Below are positions 5,771 to 12,552 of a stretch of 13,999 bases of DNA, in pieces. Numbering within the stretch: the stretch's first letter is position 1; each line of letters starts with the position of its first letter. Source of the DNA: Merdiplasma sp905207905 (lineage in GTDB: Bacteria; Bacillota; Clostridia; Lachnospirales; Lachnospiraceae); the NCBI GenBank assembly GCA_902475025.1, contig CABRXX010000069.1, forward strand, positions 1 to 13,999, read 5' to 3'. The notes under the pieces are model-generated. The model was given only the letters and a program-made list of their open reading frames with translations. It did not search any database and was not told the origin of the DNA. Both the position numbers and the translations under genes were made by a program.

Positions 5771-7261
5771 TTACCGACATCCCAGGCTTCTTTTTACCGT
5801 TTCCTTCATCTGTCCGGTCTCCACCACCAAATCGTGAAGCACCGGCGCGGTGCGAATCTCTTCAATGGCATTCGGAACTTTCACACCGGACAATTCACAT
5901 AATCGATCCACCAGTGCAAAATCCGGCAATTCTCCGCATTTTGAATCAATCGCTTCCATCACGCTTCTGGTAAACTTATAAGGACTGGCAGTGGATGCAA
6001 TCACAGTCTTTGTCTCATCCCCAGTCTCCCGGCTATATTTCTGGTATACACAGGAAGCCACAGCCGTATGGGGATCCAGCACATATCCTGTCTTTTCGTA
6101 GACTCTGCCAATCTCCGCTGCTGTCTCTGCCTCAGAGGCATAATTGCCATAAAAATCCTGCAGCTTCTGCTGCATCTCCTCTGTGATCTCATATCTCCCC
6201 GTTGCAGAGAGCTGTCCCATCCGCGCTGCTGTCGCCTCAGCATCCCGTCCTGCAATCAGGTAGAGCAGCCGTTCCAGGTTGCTGGAGATCAAAATATCCA
6301 TGGAAGGAGACGTGGTAAGGATGAACTCCCGATTCCGATCGTAGGCTCCAGTTTGGAAAAAATCCACCAACACCTTATTATCGTTAGAAGCACAGATCAG
6401 CTTTGCCACTGGAAGCCCCATCTGTTTTGCAAAATAAGCAGCCAGAATATTTCCAAAATTTCCTGTGGGAACTGCCACATTCATGGCCTCTCCTGCCTTT
6501 AGTTTCCCCTCTTTTACCATACGGCCATAGGCATAGACGTAGTATACGATCTGGGGAACCAAACGGCCGATATTGATGGAATTGGCAGAAGAAAACTGAA
6601 AGCCTGCCAAATCCAGTTCCCGTTTCAGCTCCTCATCGGCAAACATCTGTTTTACTCCGGTCTGTGCATCGTCAAAATTCCCCTTGATACCCACTACCCA
6701 GGTGTTTTTCCCTTTTTGAGTAACCATCTGTTTTTCCTGAATGGGACTGACCCCGTTCTTGGGATAAAATACAATGATCCTGGTACCAGGCACATCCGCA
6801 AATCCTGCCAGCGCGGCCTTTCCTGTATCTCCGGAAGTGGCGGTGAGAATCACAATTTCCTTTTCCACTCCATTCTTTTTAGCGGAAACTGTCAAAAGAT
6901 GAGGCAGAATGGATAATGCCATATCTTTAAATGCAATAGTAGCACCATGGAATAGCTCCAGATACCAGGCGCCAGCCGCCTCCCGCAAGGGCGCAATCGC
7001 CTCTGTATCAAATTTTTCATCGTAAGCCCCTGCAATACAGCTTTTCAATTCTTCCTCCGTAAAATCTGTAAAGAACAGGCGCATCACCTCATAGGCAGTC
7101 TCCTGGTAACTTAATTCCTGCAGCTTTTCCAGAGGCACTTCCAGACTGGGAATACAATCCGGCATAAACAGACCGCCATCCTCTGCCAGTCCCTTTAAAA
7201 TCGCCTGGGAAGCTGTCACCGCTGTTTCATGACTTCTTGTACTTCTATAAAACAGTTCCAT
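5771..7261 (-). CDS. thrC: Threonine synthase
   Basis: 496 residues, full length for the longer (E. coli/yeast-like) class. Converts O-phosphohomoserine to threonine and phosphate with pyridoxal phosphate. Visible landmarks: the N-terminal FYRSTRSHETAVTASQAI and GLAEDGGLFMP typical of this class; the PLP-binding Lys K112 in ATIAFKDMALSIL; TATSGDTGKAALAGF (about 140-154); and the phosphate-binding loop GNFGNILAAYF. The C-terminal part includes DPHTAVASCVYQKY and TASPYKFTRSVMEAI. The start ATG 7261 has GAGG 8 bases upstream. The gene has its own promoter and no other threonine-pathway gene next to it; homoserine dehydrogenase and kinase must lie elsewhere. No T-box or other attenuator is visible in the short leader. 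Confidence 0.96.
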   Translation of the reverse strand: MELFYRSTRSHETAVTASQAILKGLAEDGGLFMPDCIPSLEVPLEKLQELSYQETAYEVMRLFFTDFTEEELKSCIAGAYDEKFDTEAIAPLREAAGAWYLELFHGATIAFKDMALSILPHLLTVSAKKNGVEKEIVILTATSGDTGKAALAGFADVPGTRIIVFYPKNGVSPIQEKQMVTQKGKNTWVVGIKGNFDDAQTGVKQMFADEELKRELDLAGFQFSSANSINIGRLVPQIVYYVYAYGRMVKEGKLKAGEAMNVAVPTGNFGNILAAYFAKQMGLPVAKLICASNDNKVLVDFFQTGAYDRNREFILTTSPSMDILISSNLERLLYLIAGRDAEATAARMGQLSATGRYEITEEMQQKLQDFYGNYASEAETAAEIGRVYEKTGYVLDPHTAVASCVYQKYSRETGDETKTVIASTASPYKFTRSVMEAIDSKCGELPDFALVDRLCELSGVKVPNAIEEIRTAPVLHDLVVETGQMKETVKRSLGCR

Positions 7262-7315
7262 GTGTTCAACCTCATCTTCCTTTGATTTATTTCTGATTTT
7301 TATTCATTGCTTTTG

Positions 7316-7344
7316 AGTATACCATACCTGTTCCCATTTGAAAA
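7316..7344 (-). promoter_or_regulatory. Promoter of thrC
   Basis: Minus strand: TTTTCA (7344-7339), 17-bp spacer, TATACT (7321-7316) preceded by TGG, giving an extended -10. Predicted start about 7309, leaving a leader of about 50 nt. Confidence 0.65.
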
Positions 7345-7354
7345 GACAAAAGAA

Positions 7355-7445
7355 AAAGAGCTGCCGCAAAATGGAAGGAATTCCTTTCCCACATCAGAAA
7401 ATTCTGATATTGAAAAAAATCCTGTCCATTTTACGGCAGCTCTTT
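7355..7445 (-). terminator. Large branched inverted repeat, terminator of the SleB-type gene
   Basis: Arms 7355-7375 and 7425-7445 pair over 21 positions with one mismatch (7367/7433). Inside are a palindrome AAGGAATTCCTT (7375-7386) and a perfect hairpin ATCAGAA/TTCTGAT (7393-7408), giving a three-way junction. The stem starts at the stop codon of the SleB-type gene and is followed on the minus strand by CTCTTTTTCTTTT, so it should act as its terminator. It also lies just upstream of the thrC promoter. Confidence 0.75.
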
Positions 7446-8265
7446 ATTCACAGTACTCGCGGAAAGTATAATATTCATGGCCACCGTACTCGAAAAGCCA
7501 TACCAGTGAAGAATCAAACCAATCTACATTCTGCGAAGCCGCAGAGCTTCTTGCCACAAAAAACAAAGCTCCCTGTGAAAGATCTTCTCCCGCTAACGCC
7601 CGATCTACAGCCCGAATCGTAGAGCCGGTAATCTCGCAGGAAGAAATCCTGCCATCCGCTGTGGGAGAAAACTGTGCAGAGCCGTCAACCACTTGCCAAA
7701 CCACATCATAGACGGTATCCGGGAAATGCGAATCCTTAACACGGTTCAAAACTACGTTTGCCACCAGAAGCTTACTGGTCTCATCTCCTCCGGTAGCCTC
7801 CGCCTCCACAATCTGTAAAAGCGTATAGTAATCATTGTAGGACATCTGATTCTCCGCTACTGTCTCCAGCGCATCTTGTCCCAAGGCTCCCGCTGCCTGT
7901 ACACCTTCCAGAAAGGCATTTCGGTTCACAACGCCTAAATCTACTTCTTTCGTTCCTACCAGTATTTCCTCATTCGCATTCGATACATCTTTCGTCTGTC
8001 CTGCCTTGTAGTACGCTTCCATACAGGCCACACCGTTTACCACTCCCATAAGTCCCGCCTGTACAGATCCGCCGCTCTGAGCAGAAACATCACTGACTGC
8101 ATACACCACGCCCTGGCCCCCAGCGAAAAAACCAGATACCACCAGAACGCATACTCCTGTCAGCAGTATGCCTGACAAAATCAACGCCAAATCTCTGATT
8201 TGCTGCTGCAAGATTCTCTGTAAAGAACCTCGGCAGCTTTTCCATACGTTCACTAATAGATCCAT
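7444..8265 (-). CDS. SleB-type cell-wall hydrolase, membrane-anchored
   Basis: 273 residues from ATG 8265, chosen because AGGAG lies five bases before it; an in-frame ATG 12 codons upstream (8301) has a purine run directly abutting it. Residues 27-47 are one hydrophobic segment (signal anchor), then an extracellular stalk, then a Hydrolase_2 (SleB) domain at about 143-268. This has YTLLQIVEAEATGG with E156 at the catalytic Glu position, LLVANVVLNRVKDSHFPDTVYDVVW, QFSPTADG, and ALFFVARSSA. SleB-family enzymes are peptidoglycan lytic transglycosylases, best known from spore cortex. No ypeB partner is adjacent, and the promoter is a perfect vegetative sigma-A site, so a growth-phase wall role is likelier than germination (inference). 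Confidence 0.88.
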   Translation of the reverse strand: MDLLVNVWKSCRGSLQRILQQQIRDLALILSGILLTGVCVLVVSGFFAGGQGVVYAVSDVSAQSGGSVQAGLMGVVNGVACMEAYYKAGQTKDVSNANEEILVGTKEVDLGVVNRNAFLEGVQAAGALGQDALETVAENQMSYNDYYTLLQIVEAEATGGDETSKLLVANVVLNRVKDSHFPDTVYDVVWQVVDGSAQFSPTADGRISSCEITGSTIRAVDRALAGEDLSQGALFFVARSSAASQNVDWFDSSLVWLFEYGGHEYYTFREYCE

Positions 8266-8270
8266 AAACT

Positions 8271-8275
8271 CTCCT
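8271..8275 (-). promoter_or_regulatory. Ribosome binding site that sets the SleB-type start
   Basis: AGGAG on the minus strand, five bases before ATG 8265. It favours this start over ATG 8301. Confidence 0.7.
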
Positions 8276-8364
8276 AACCTGTTTATTTGTTCTAATAGCA
8301 TCTCCCCGTACTATCGCCGATTCTTTGCGTCCCCCTATTTATACTGCCTCTGCAACTGTCTATA

Positions 8365-8393
8365 ATTATAAGAAATTTTTATCATAATGTCAA
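8365..8393 (-). promoter_or_regulatory. Perfect consensus sigma-A promoter of the SleB-type gene
   Basis: Minus strand: TTGACA (8393-8388), exactly 17 bp, TATAAT (8370-8365). Both hexamers and the spacer are consensus. Predicted start about 8358; the leader to ATG 8265 is about 93 nt. Confidence 0.92.
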
Positions 8394-8450
8394 TATATTT
8401 TTCACACTTTTGTAATATATCCCTCTGTTTTTCCGGTTTTTTCTTCAACA

Positions 8451-8497
8451 AAAAATGCCAAAGGCCGTCTGTTTTCGACATTTTTCGGCTTTTGGCA
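8451..8497 (-). terminator. Intrinsic terminator of leuA
   Basis: On the minus strand, TGCCAAAAGCCG (8497-8486) pairs with CGGCCTTTGGCA (8467-8456) with one imperfect pair, with a small internal GTC/GAC hairpin, followed by a T-run (TTTTTT, 8455-8450). It lies 28 bp after the leuA stop. Confidence 0.85.
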
Positions 8498-8525
8498 CGT
8501 TTGTTAATATTTTTGTAACATTTAC

Positions 8526-10193
8526 CTATTTATCTTTTACCATATTGTTTACCGCTGTCAGCAGTCCATCAATGGATGCCCGGATAATATCTACGTTCAA
8601 TCCAGCCCCCCAGTAGAGCATTCCGGTACTTCTCTCCCGGATCCCCACATAGGCAATTGCTCTGGAGCTGGAGCTCTGTTCTAACGCATGCTCCTCATAA
8701 GTGACCAGATCATATTCCAGACGATAATGACGTTTAATGGCATTGCTTACTGCATTCAGACGGCCATTTCCGGAAGCAATAATCACATTGGTTTTGCCCT
8801 GGAAGGTAGTCGTCACCTCTGCGATAATACCATTGTGCTGTTTGAAATGAACCTCCGTAATCTGATAGGGAACTGACACATTTTCAAATTTTTCTTTAAA
8901 GAGACTGAAGATCTCTTCCGGCATCATTTCCTTATGTCCAGTATCGGAAGCTGCCTTCACTGCATAGCCCATAGCTTCCCGCATCTTCTTGGGCAGCCGC
9001 AATCCATAGTGCTGCTCCAGAATATAACCCACACCGCCTTTACCGGACTGGCTGTTAATACGAATTACATCCGCATCGTAGCAGCGGCCGATATCTGTAG
9101 GATCAATGGGAAGATAGGGAACTGTCCACAGCTCCTCCTTTCTCTCCTCCCTGTATTTCATTCCCTTGGCAATGGCGTCCTGATGAGAACCGGAAAAAGC
9201 TGCAAATACCAGAGCGCCGCTGTAAGGACTTCTCTCATCCACTTTCATTCCTGTATACTGCTCATACTGCTCGCAGACAGAAGGCATATCAGAAAAATCC
9301 AGTTCCGGATCTACCCCTTGAGCATAAAGATTCATAGCCAGCGTCACAATATCCACATTTCCAGTTCGCTCTCCATTGCCAAACAAAGTACCCTCAATCC
9401 GGTCTGCGCCCGCTAAAATCCCCAGCTCTGCATCAGAAATGCCGCAGCCTCTGTCATTGTGAGGATGCAGAGACAAAATCACATTATCCCGGTATTTCAG
9501 ATTTTCACTGATATATTCAATCTGGCTGGCATACACGTGGGGCATGGAAAGCTGCACTGTACTGGGAAGGTTGATAATGGCCTTTCGGTCAGCTGTGGGC
9601 TGCCAGACATCCAAAACGGCATTGCACACCTCCAGGGCATACTCCGGTTCTGTGCCTGTAAAGCTCTCCGGGCTGTACTCAAAGCGATACTTCGCTCCCG
9701 CTTCCTCTGTCAGATCCTTCAGAAGCTTTGCCCCGTCTACCGCAATCTTTTTAATCTCCTCCTTTGATTTGTCAAACACCTGCTCCCGCTGAGCCAGGGA
9801 AGTAGAATTGTATACATGCACTACTGCATTTTTGACCCCTTCCAAAGCTTCAAAGGTTTTTCGGATAATGTGTTCTCTGGCCTGAGTCAGTACCTGCACC
9901 GTCACATCGTCCGGAATCATATCACGCTCAATCAGCGTTCTTAAAAACTGATATTCTGTGTCAGAGGCAGCAGGAAATCCCACCTCAATCTCTTTAAATC
10001 CTACTTTCACCAGAAGGCTGAAAAAATCCAGTTTCTGTTCCAGGGACATAGGCACTACCAGTGCCTGATTTCCGTCCCGCAAATCTACGCTGCACCAAAT
10101 AGGAGCATGATCCACATACTCTTTTTCTACCCACTTGTTGGATGTAACCGGCGGCATAAAATATTGTCTGGTATACTTCCTGCAATTCATCAT
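8526..10193 (-). CDS. leuA: 2-isopropylmalate synthase, type 2
   Basis: 555 residues from ATG 10193, chosen because GGAGGA lies 8 bases upstream; the longer frame from 10217 would put that site inside the gene. Condenses acetyl-CoA with 2-oxoisovalerate, the committed step of leucine synthesis. Catalytic domain features: SVDLRDGNQA with metal-binding D40, EIEVGFPAAS, the metal-binding pair in HPHNDRG (H243, H245), and GNGERTGN (272-279). A hinge precedes the C-terminal regulatory domain (about 443-555), where leucine binds for feedback inhibition. The N-terminus (RQYFMPPVTSNKWVEKEYVD) marks the yeast/actinobacterial-like class. It appears monocistronic, with its own T-box leader and terminator; leuBCD are not adjacent. 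Confidence 0.95.
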   Translation of the reverse strand: MMNCRKYTRQYFMPPVTSNKWVEKEYVDHAPIWCSVDLRDGNQALVVPMSLEQKLDFFSLLVKVGFKEIEVGFPAASDTEYQFLRTLIERDMIPDDVTVQVLTQAREHIIRKTFEALEGVKNAVVHVYNSTSLAQREQVFDKSKEEIKKIAVDGAKLLKDLTEEAGAKYRFEYSPESFTGTEPEYALEVCNAVLDVWQPTADRKAIINLPSTVQLSMPHVYASQIEYISENLKYRDNVILSLHPHNDRGCGISDAELGILAGADRIEGTLFGNGERTGNVDIVTLAMNLYAQGVDPELDFSDMPSVCEQYEQYTGMKVDERSPYSGALVFAAFSGSHQDAIAKGMKYREERKEELWTVPYLPIDPTDIGRCYDADVIRINSQSGKGGVGYILEQHYGLRLPKKMREAMGYAVKAASDTGHKEMMPEEIFSLFKEKFENVSVPYQITEVHFKQHNGIIAEVTTTFQGKTNVIIASGNGRLNAVSNAIKRHYRLEYDLVTYEEHALEQSSSSRAIAYVGIRERSTGMLYWGAGLNVDIIRASIDGLLTAVNNMVKDK

Positions 10194-10201
10194 TCTAACA
10201 T

Positions 10202-10207
10202 TCCTCC
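10202..10207 (-). promoter_or_regulatory. Ribosome binding site that sets the leuA start
   Basis: GGAGGA on the minus strand, 8 bases before ATG 10193 (a second ATG follows at 10190). Confidence 0.8.
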
Positions 10208-10237
10208 ATGTTTTCATTTTTTACAACTCATTTCGGC

Positions 10238-10397
10238 GGGGATGTTGCACAATGCTCATTTCGGTGGATTTTCGGTGTGTTTTTCTTTTAAAAGATATTA
10301 TTTTTCGGAGAAAAATCACCTGAAAGAGTACCGCCGCAGGTATTTTGCAATCAATGTCCTTATCTTATTGGCATTGATTTCGCAACATCCCCTTTTT
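10238..10397 (+). repeat. Structured repeat element, copy 1 (in leuA leader)
   Basis: GGGGATGTTGC (10238-10248) and GCAACATCCCC (10382-10392) are perfect inverted repeats, followed on the plus strand by TTTTT. Inside are GTGGATTTTC (10264-10273) pairing with GAAAAATCAC (10310-10319), and AATCAATG/CATTGATT (10349-10378). The region 10244-10286 matches copy 2 at about 34 of 43 positions. Relative to copy 2 it carries about 40 extra bases near the right end, where ATTTTGCAAT recurs. It lies antisense to the leuA mRNA leader, between the T-box terminator and the leuA ribosome site. Function unknown. Confidence 0.6.
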
Positions 10398-10398
10398 G

Positions 10399-10424
10399 TT
10401 TCATAGAAAAAAATTCCTATGAAA
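10399..10424. repeat. Small inverted repeat after the T-box terminator
   Basis: TTTCATAG (10399-10406) and CTATGAAA (10417-10424) form a perfect 8-bp stem with a 10-nt AT-rich loop, directly after the T-box U-run on the leuA transcript. Confidence 0.5.
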
Positions 10425-10425
10425 T

Positions 10426-10736
10426 AAAAAAAACTCCCAATCCCCATGGCTTACAGCCACAAGAGACGGAAGATTCTAAATCTTTCGCGGTACCACTCCT
10501 GTTCGTGAAACACTCACGCACTCATCGGATACGGATCTGCATAACCAGATCATATACCCTTCCCGAATAACGGCCGGAACCCGTCTGCGCCTACTCTAAA
10601 ACCTGTGTCCTATTTGGGGCAGCCGCTCAGAGGTCAGTTCCCCTTCTCTCCTCCGCTGTCTCGCATCACCCGGCAGTTTTCTGTATCTGGCAGGAAAGGT
10701 ACTACTCCTCATCTTCGCATTTTGGTTCAGTGAATT
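10426..10736 (-). promoter_or_regulatory. T-box leader (tRNA-sensing attenuator) of leuA
   Basis: About 310 nt on the minus strand. The T-box sequence AGGAGTGGTACCGCG is at 10500-10486. Stem I shows GATGAGGAGTAGTACC (10714-10699) and a distal part of the form AGAAAACTGCCGGGTGATG…GAGACAGCGG. The specifier side is GGGGAACTGACCTCTGAGC; it offers Leu codons CTG (10637-10635) and CTC (10632-10630), and I cannot say which is read. A terminator hairpin (about 10468-10434) precedes a run of eight T (10433-10426). Uncharged tRNA(Leu) should favour the antiterminator and turn on leuA; leucine specificity is inferred from the downstream gene. Confidence 0.92.
10434..10468 (-). terminator. Regulated terminator of the leuA T-box
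   Basis: Minus strand: CTC…GTGGC TGTAA GCCAT…GGGAG stem, with several G-T pairs, then eight T. It is mutually exclusive with the antiterminator that includes the T-box sequence at 10500-10486. Confidence 0.7.
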
Positions 10737-10738
10737 AT

Positions 10739-10802
10739 TAACACTTTAACACTTCTTTTTAAAAAAGTCAATCTGTTTTTCAATTTTTCTCTAACACTTT
10801 AA
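10739..10802. repeat. Direct repeats TAACACTTTAA around the leuA promoter
   Basis: TAACACTTTAA is at 10739-10749 and 10792-10802, 53 bp apart (about five helical turns), with a partial third copy TAACACTT at 10747-10754. The first copy overlaps the -10 of the T-box promoter. This could be an operator pair for leuA, the divergent symporter, or both. Confidence 0.4.
10743..10771 (-). promoter_or_regulatory. Promoter of the T-box/leuA transcript
   Basis: Minus strand: TTGACT (10771-10766), 17-bp spacer, TAAAGT (10748-10743). Predicted start about 10736, just ahead of the T-box stem I. Confidence 0.7.
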
Positions 10803-10810
10803 AGTAATAA

Positions 10811-10839
10811 TTTACAGATTGGCAAAGAACGATTATAAT
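10811..10839 (+). promoter_or_regulatory. Promoter of the AGCS symporter gene
   Basis: TTTACA (10811-10816), 17-bp spacer, TATAAT (10834-10839). Predicted start about 10846. It diverges from the leuA promoter about 40 bp away, so a shared regulator is possible. Confidence 0.85.
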
Positions 10840-10859
10840 AGTATCCGTGATGTCTTATC

Positions 10860-10906
10860 GCATCAGGCTGCCGTGGGCAATACTACTGCTCTCTGCACAC
10901 TGATGC
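10860..10906 (+). promoter_or_regulatory. Folded leader of the symporter mRNA
   Basis: GCATCAG (10860-10866) pairs with CTGATGC (10900-10906); inside are TGCC-GTG-GGCA (10869-10879) and a weak TGC…GCA hairpin. It ends about 20 nt before the GGGAGGT ribosome site. I do not recognise a known riboswitch; the glycine-riboswitch core is not present. Confidence 0.4.
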
Positions 10907-10935
10907 CGGACGAATGATAAACATGGGAGGTATCT

Positions 10936-12381
10936 ATGCTTTCTTCAATTTCAAACTTTTTTGTCACAATCATCGAAACAGTCTATTCCTTTCTCTGGGG
11001 AGATCTGTTTTTTATCCCTTTGCCGGGCGGCGGACAAATGGGAGTTTCTCTTCTGGTTCTGCTCCTAGTTCCCACGGGAATCTATTTCACGATCCGCACC
11101 CGCTTTCTTCCTATCCGACTTTTTCCTGATATGATCCGCGCGCTTACCGAAAAAAAGGAGAAAACATCCGGGAGCCTTTCCACCATGCAGTCCCTGATCG
11201 TCTCCACTGCCACAAGGGTTGGCATGGGGAATCTGGTAGGCGTGGTAGCTGCCATCTCCGCCGGAGGAGCCGGAGCTGTTTTCTGGATGTGGCTCACCGC
11301 CATCATCGGCTCCTCCACTGCTTTCATTGAAGCCACCCTAGCGCAGCTTCACAAAGAAAAGGATCCTCTCTACGGCGGATACCGCGGCGGTCCAGCCTAC
11401 TATATCCATCACTATGTAAATCAAAAGAGAGGCAGCAAATCCCCAAGGCGCTCCATTCTGGCCGTACTGTTCGCTCTATCCGGCCTGATCTGCTGGTGCG
11501 GCATCAGCCAAGTGATCGGAAATTCGGTCTCTTCTGCCTTTAAGAATGCGTTTCACATTCCGCCCCTCTACACTACCATTTTTCTGGTAGTACTGGCTGC
11601 CCTGATCGTTCTGAGAAAAAATGCATCGGTAAAAGTATTAGACATCCTGGTGCCTATCATGGCTGCCTGCTACTTTGCTGTCACTATTTTTCTTGTCCTC
11701 CTTCATATTGGACAACTGCCGCAGGTGATGGCCCGAATTTTCCAGGAAGCCTTTGGTTTCCGTCAGGTAGTGGCCGGCGGCTTTGGCGCTGTGCTGATGA
11801 ACGGAGTGAAGCGCGGTCTTTTCTCCAACGAGGCCGGCTCCGGTTCTGCCCCCTGTGCAGCAGCTGCTGCGCAGACCGATCACCCTGCCAAAGTAGGACT
11901 TACCCAGGCTCTCGGCGTATTTATCGACACCATTGTAATCTGCAGCTGTACCGCCTTTCTCATGCTTCTGGTTCCCGAAACCATTACAAACGGGCTGGAA
12001 GGCATGAATCTTCTCCAGGCTGCCATGAATTACCATCTTGGAACCTTTGGAGTTGTCTTTATCGCCATTATTCTAGGCCTATTCAGCTTTTCCACTTTTA
12101 TAGGAATCCTGTTTTATGCCCGCTCTAATCTCTCCTATCTTTTTGGAGACAAATGGTGCTTCCAGACAGGATACAAGCTCCTGGCTCTGGTTATGTTGTT
12201 TATCGGCGGACTGGCTGCCTACACAGTTGTCTGGGATCTGGGGGATGTGGGAATCGGACTGATGACTATCTTCAACATTCTGTTTCTCTATCCCCTCTCA
12301 GGTCAGGCCCTTCAATCCCTGAGAGAGTATGAGAGCACCCGGAAAAAGAAACGCAAAAAAGCAAACGGAACGACTGTTTAA
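10936..12381 (+). CDS. Sodium:alanine/glycine symporter (AGCS family)
   Basis: 481 residues, about ten membrane helices; imports alanine or glycine with Na+. The family signature is clear at about 88-119: a variant of the LASRVGTGN…GG-GAVFWMW motif, here beginning IVSTATRVGMGN and ending GGAGAVFWMW, followed by the helix carrying FIEATLAQLHK. Further landmarks are GGYRGGPAYYIHHYV, the ANGVKRGLFSNEAGSG-type motif (here MNGVKRGLFSNEAGSGSAP), and a basic tail KKKRKKAN. The start ATG 10936 has GGGAGGT four bases upstream. It diverges from leuA with its own strong promoter and a ~90-nt folded leader. Exact substrate is not decided by sequence. Confidence 0.93.
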   Translation: MLSSISNFFVTIIETVYSFLWGDLFFIPLPGGGQMGVSLLVLLLVPTGIYFTIRTRFLPIRLFPDMIRALTEKKEKTSGSLSTMQSLIVSTATRVGMGNLVGVVAAISAGGAGAVFWMWLTAIIGSSTAFIEATLAQLHKEKDPLYGGYRGGPAYYIHHYVNQKRGSKSPRRSILAVLFALSGLICWCGISQVIGNSVSSAFKNAFHIPPLYTTIFLVVLAALIVLRKNASVKVLDILVPIMAACYFAVTIFLVLLHIGQLPQVMARIFQEAFGFRQVVAGGFGAVLMNGVKRGLFSNEAGSGSAPCAAAAAQTDHPAKVGLTQALGVFIDTIVICSCTAFLMLLVPETITNGLEGMNLLQAAMNYHLGTFGVVFIAIILGLFSFSTFIGILFYARSNLSYLFGDKWCFQTGYKLLALVMLFIGGLAAYTVVWDLGDVGIGLMTIFNILFLYPLSGQALQSLREYESTRKKKRKKANGTTV

Positions 12382-12420
12382 AATCATCATTATTATCATA
12401 AAAATGCCGTTCAGGAATGA

Positions 12421-12541
12421 AAGGTTGCAAAATGATAATCCCAGTGGATTTTCGATACGTTTTTCTCTGGAACAGGTTCGTTTTCAAAGAAAAATCACAC
12501 CATGGAATACATCTGGAAACATTTTGCAACCTTCCCTTTTT
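12421..12541 (+). repeat. Structured repeat element, copy 2 (after the symporter gene)
   Basis: AAGGTTGCAAAATG (12421-12434) and CATTTTGCAACCTT (12520-12533) are perfect 14-bp inverted repeats, followed by CCCTTTTT. The inner stem GTGGATTTTC (12444-12453) with GAAAAATCAC (12489-12498) is shared with copy 1 at the same distances to within one base. An alternative inner pairing GTTTTTCT with AAAGAAAAA also exists. It sits 40 bp after the symporter stop and 12 bp from the convergent dnaJ stop, so it may terminate the symporter transcript, but the size and conserved core exceed a plain terminator. Confidence 0.65.
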
Positions 12542-12552
12542 CTATGCCTCTA

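Noticed and set aside
8266..8358. c-di-AMP riboswitch in front of the SleB-type gene
   Set aside because: Such riboswitches often precede wall hydrolases, but this leader is only about 93 nt and has none of the conserved segments I would expect.
10846..10935. Glycine riboswitch in the symporter leader
   Set aside because: GCCGTGGGCAA faintly resembles the aptamer core, but the GCCGAAGG and second conserved segments are missing and the leader is too short for the usual tandem form.
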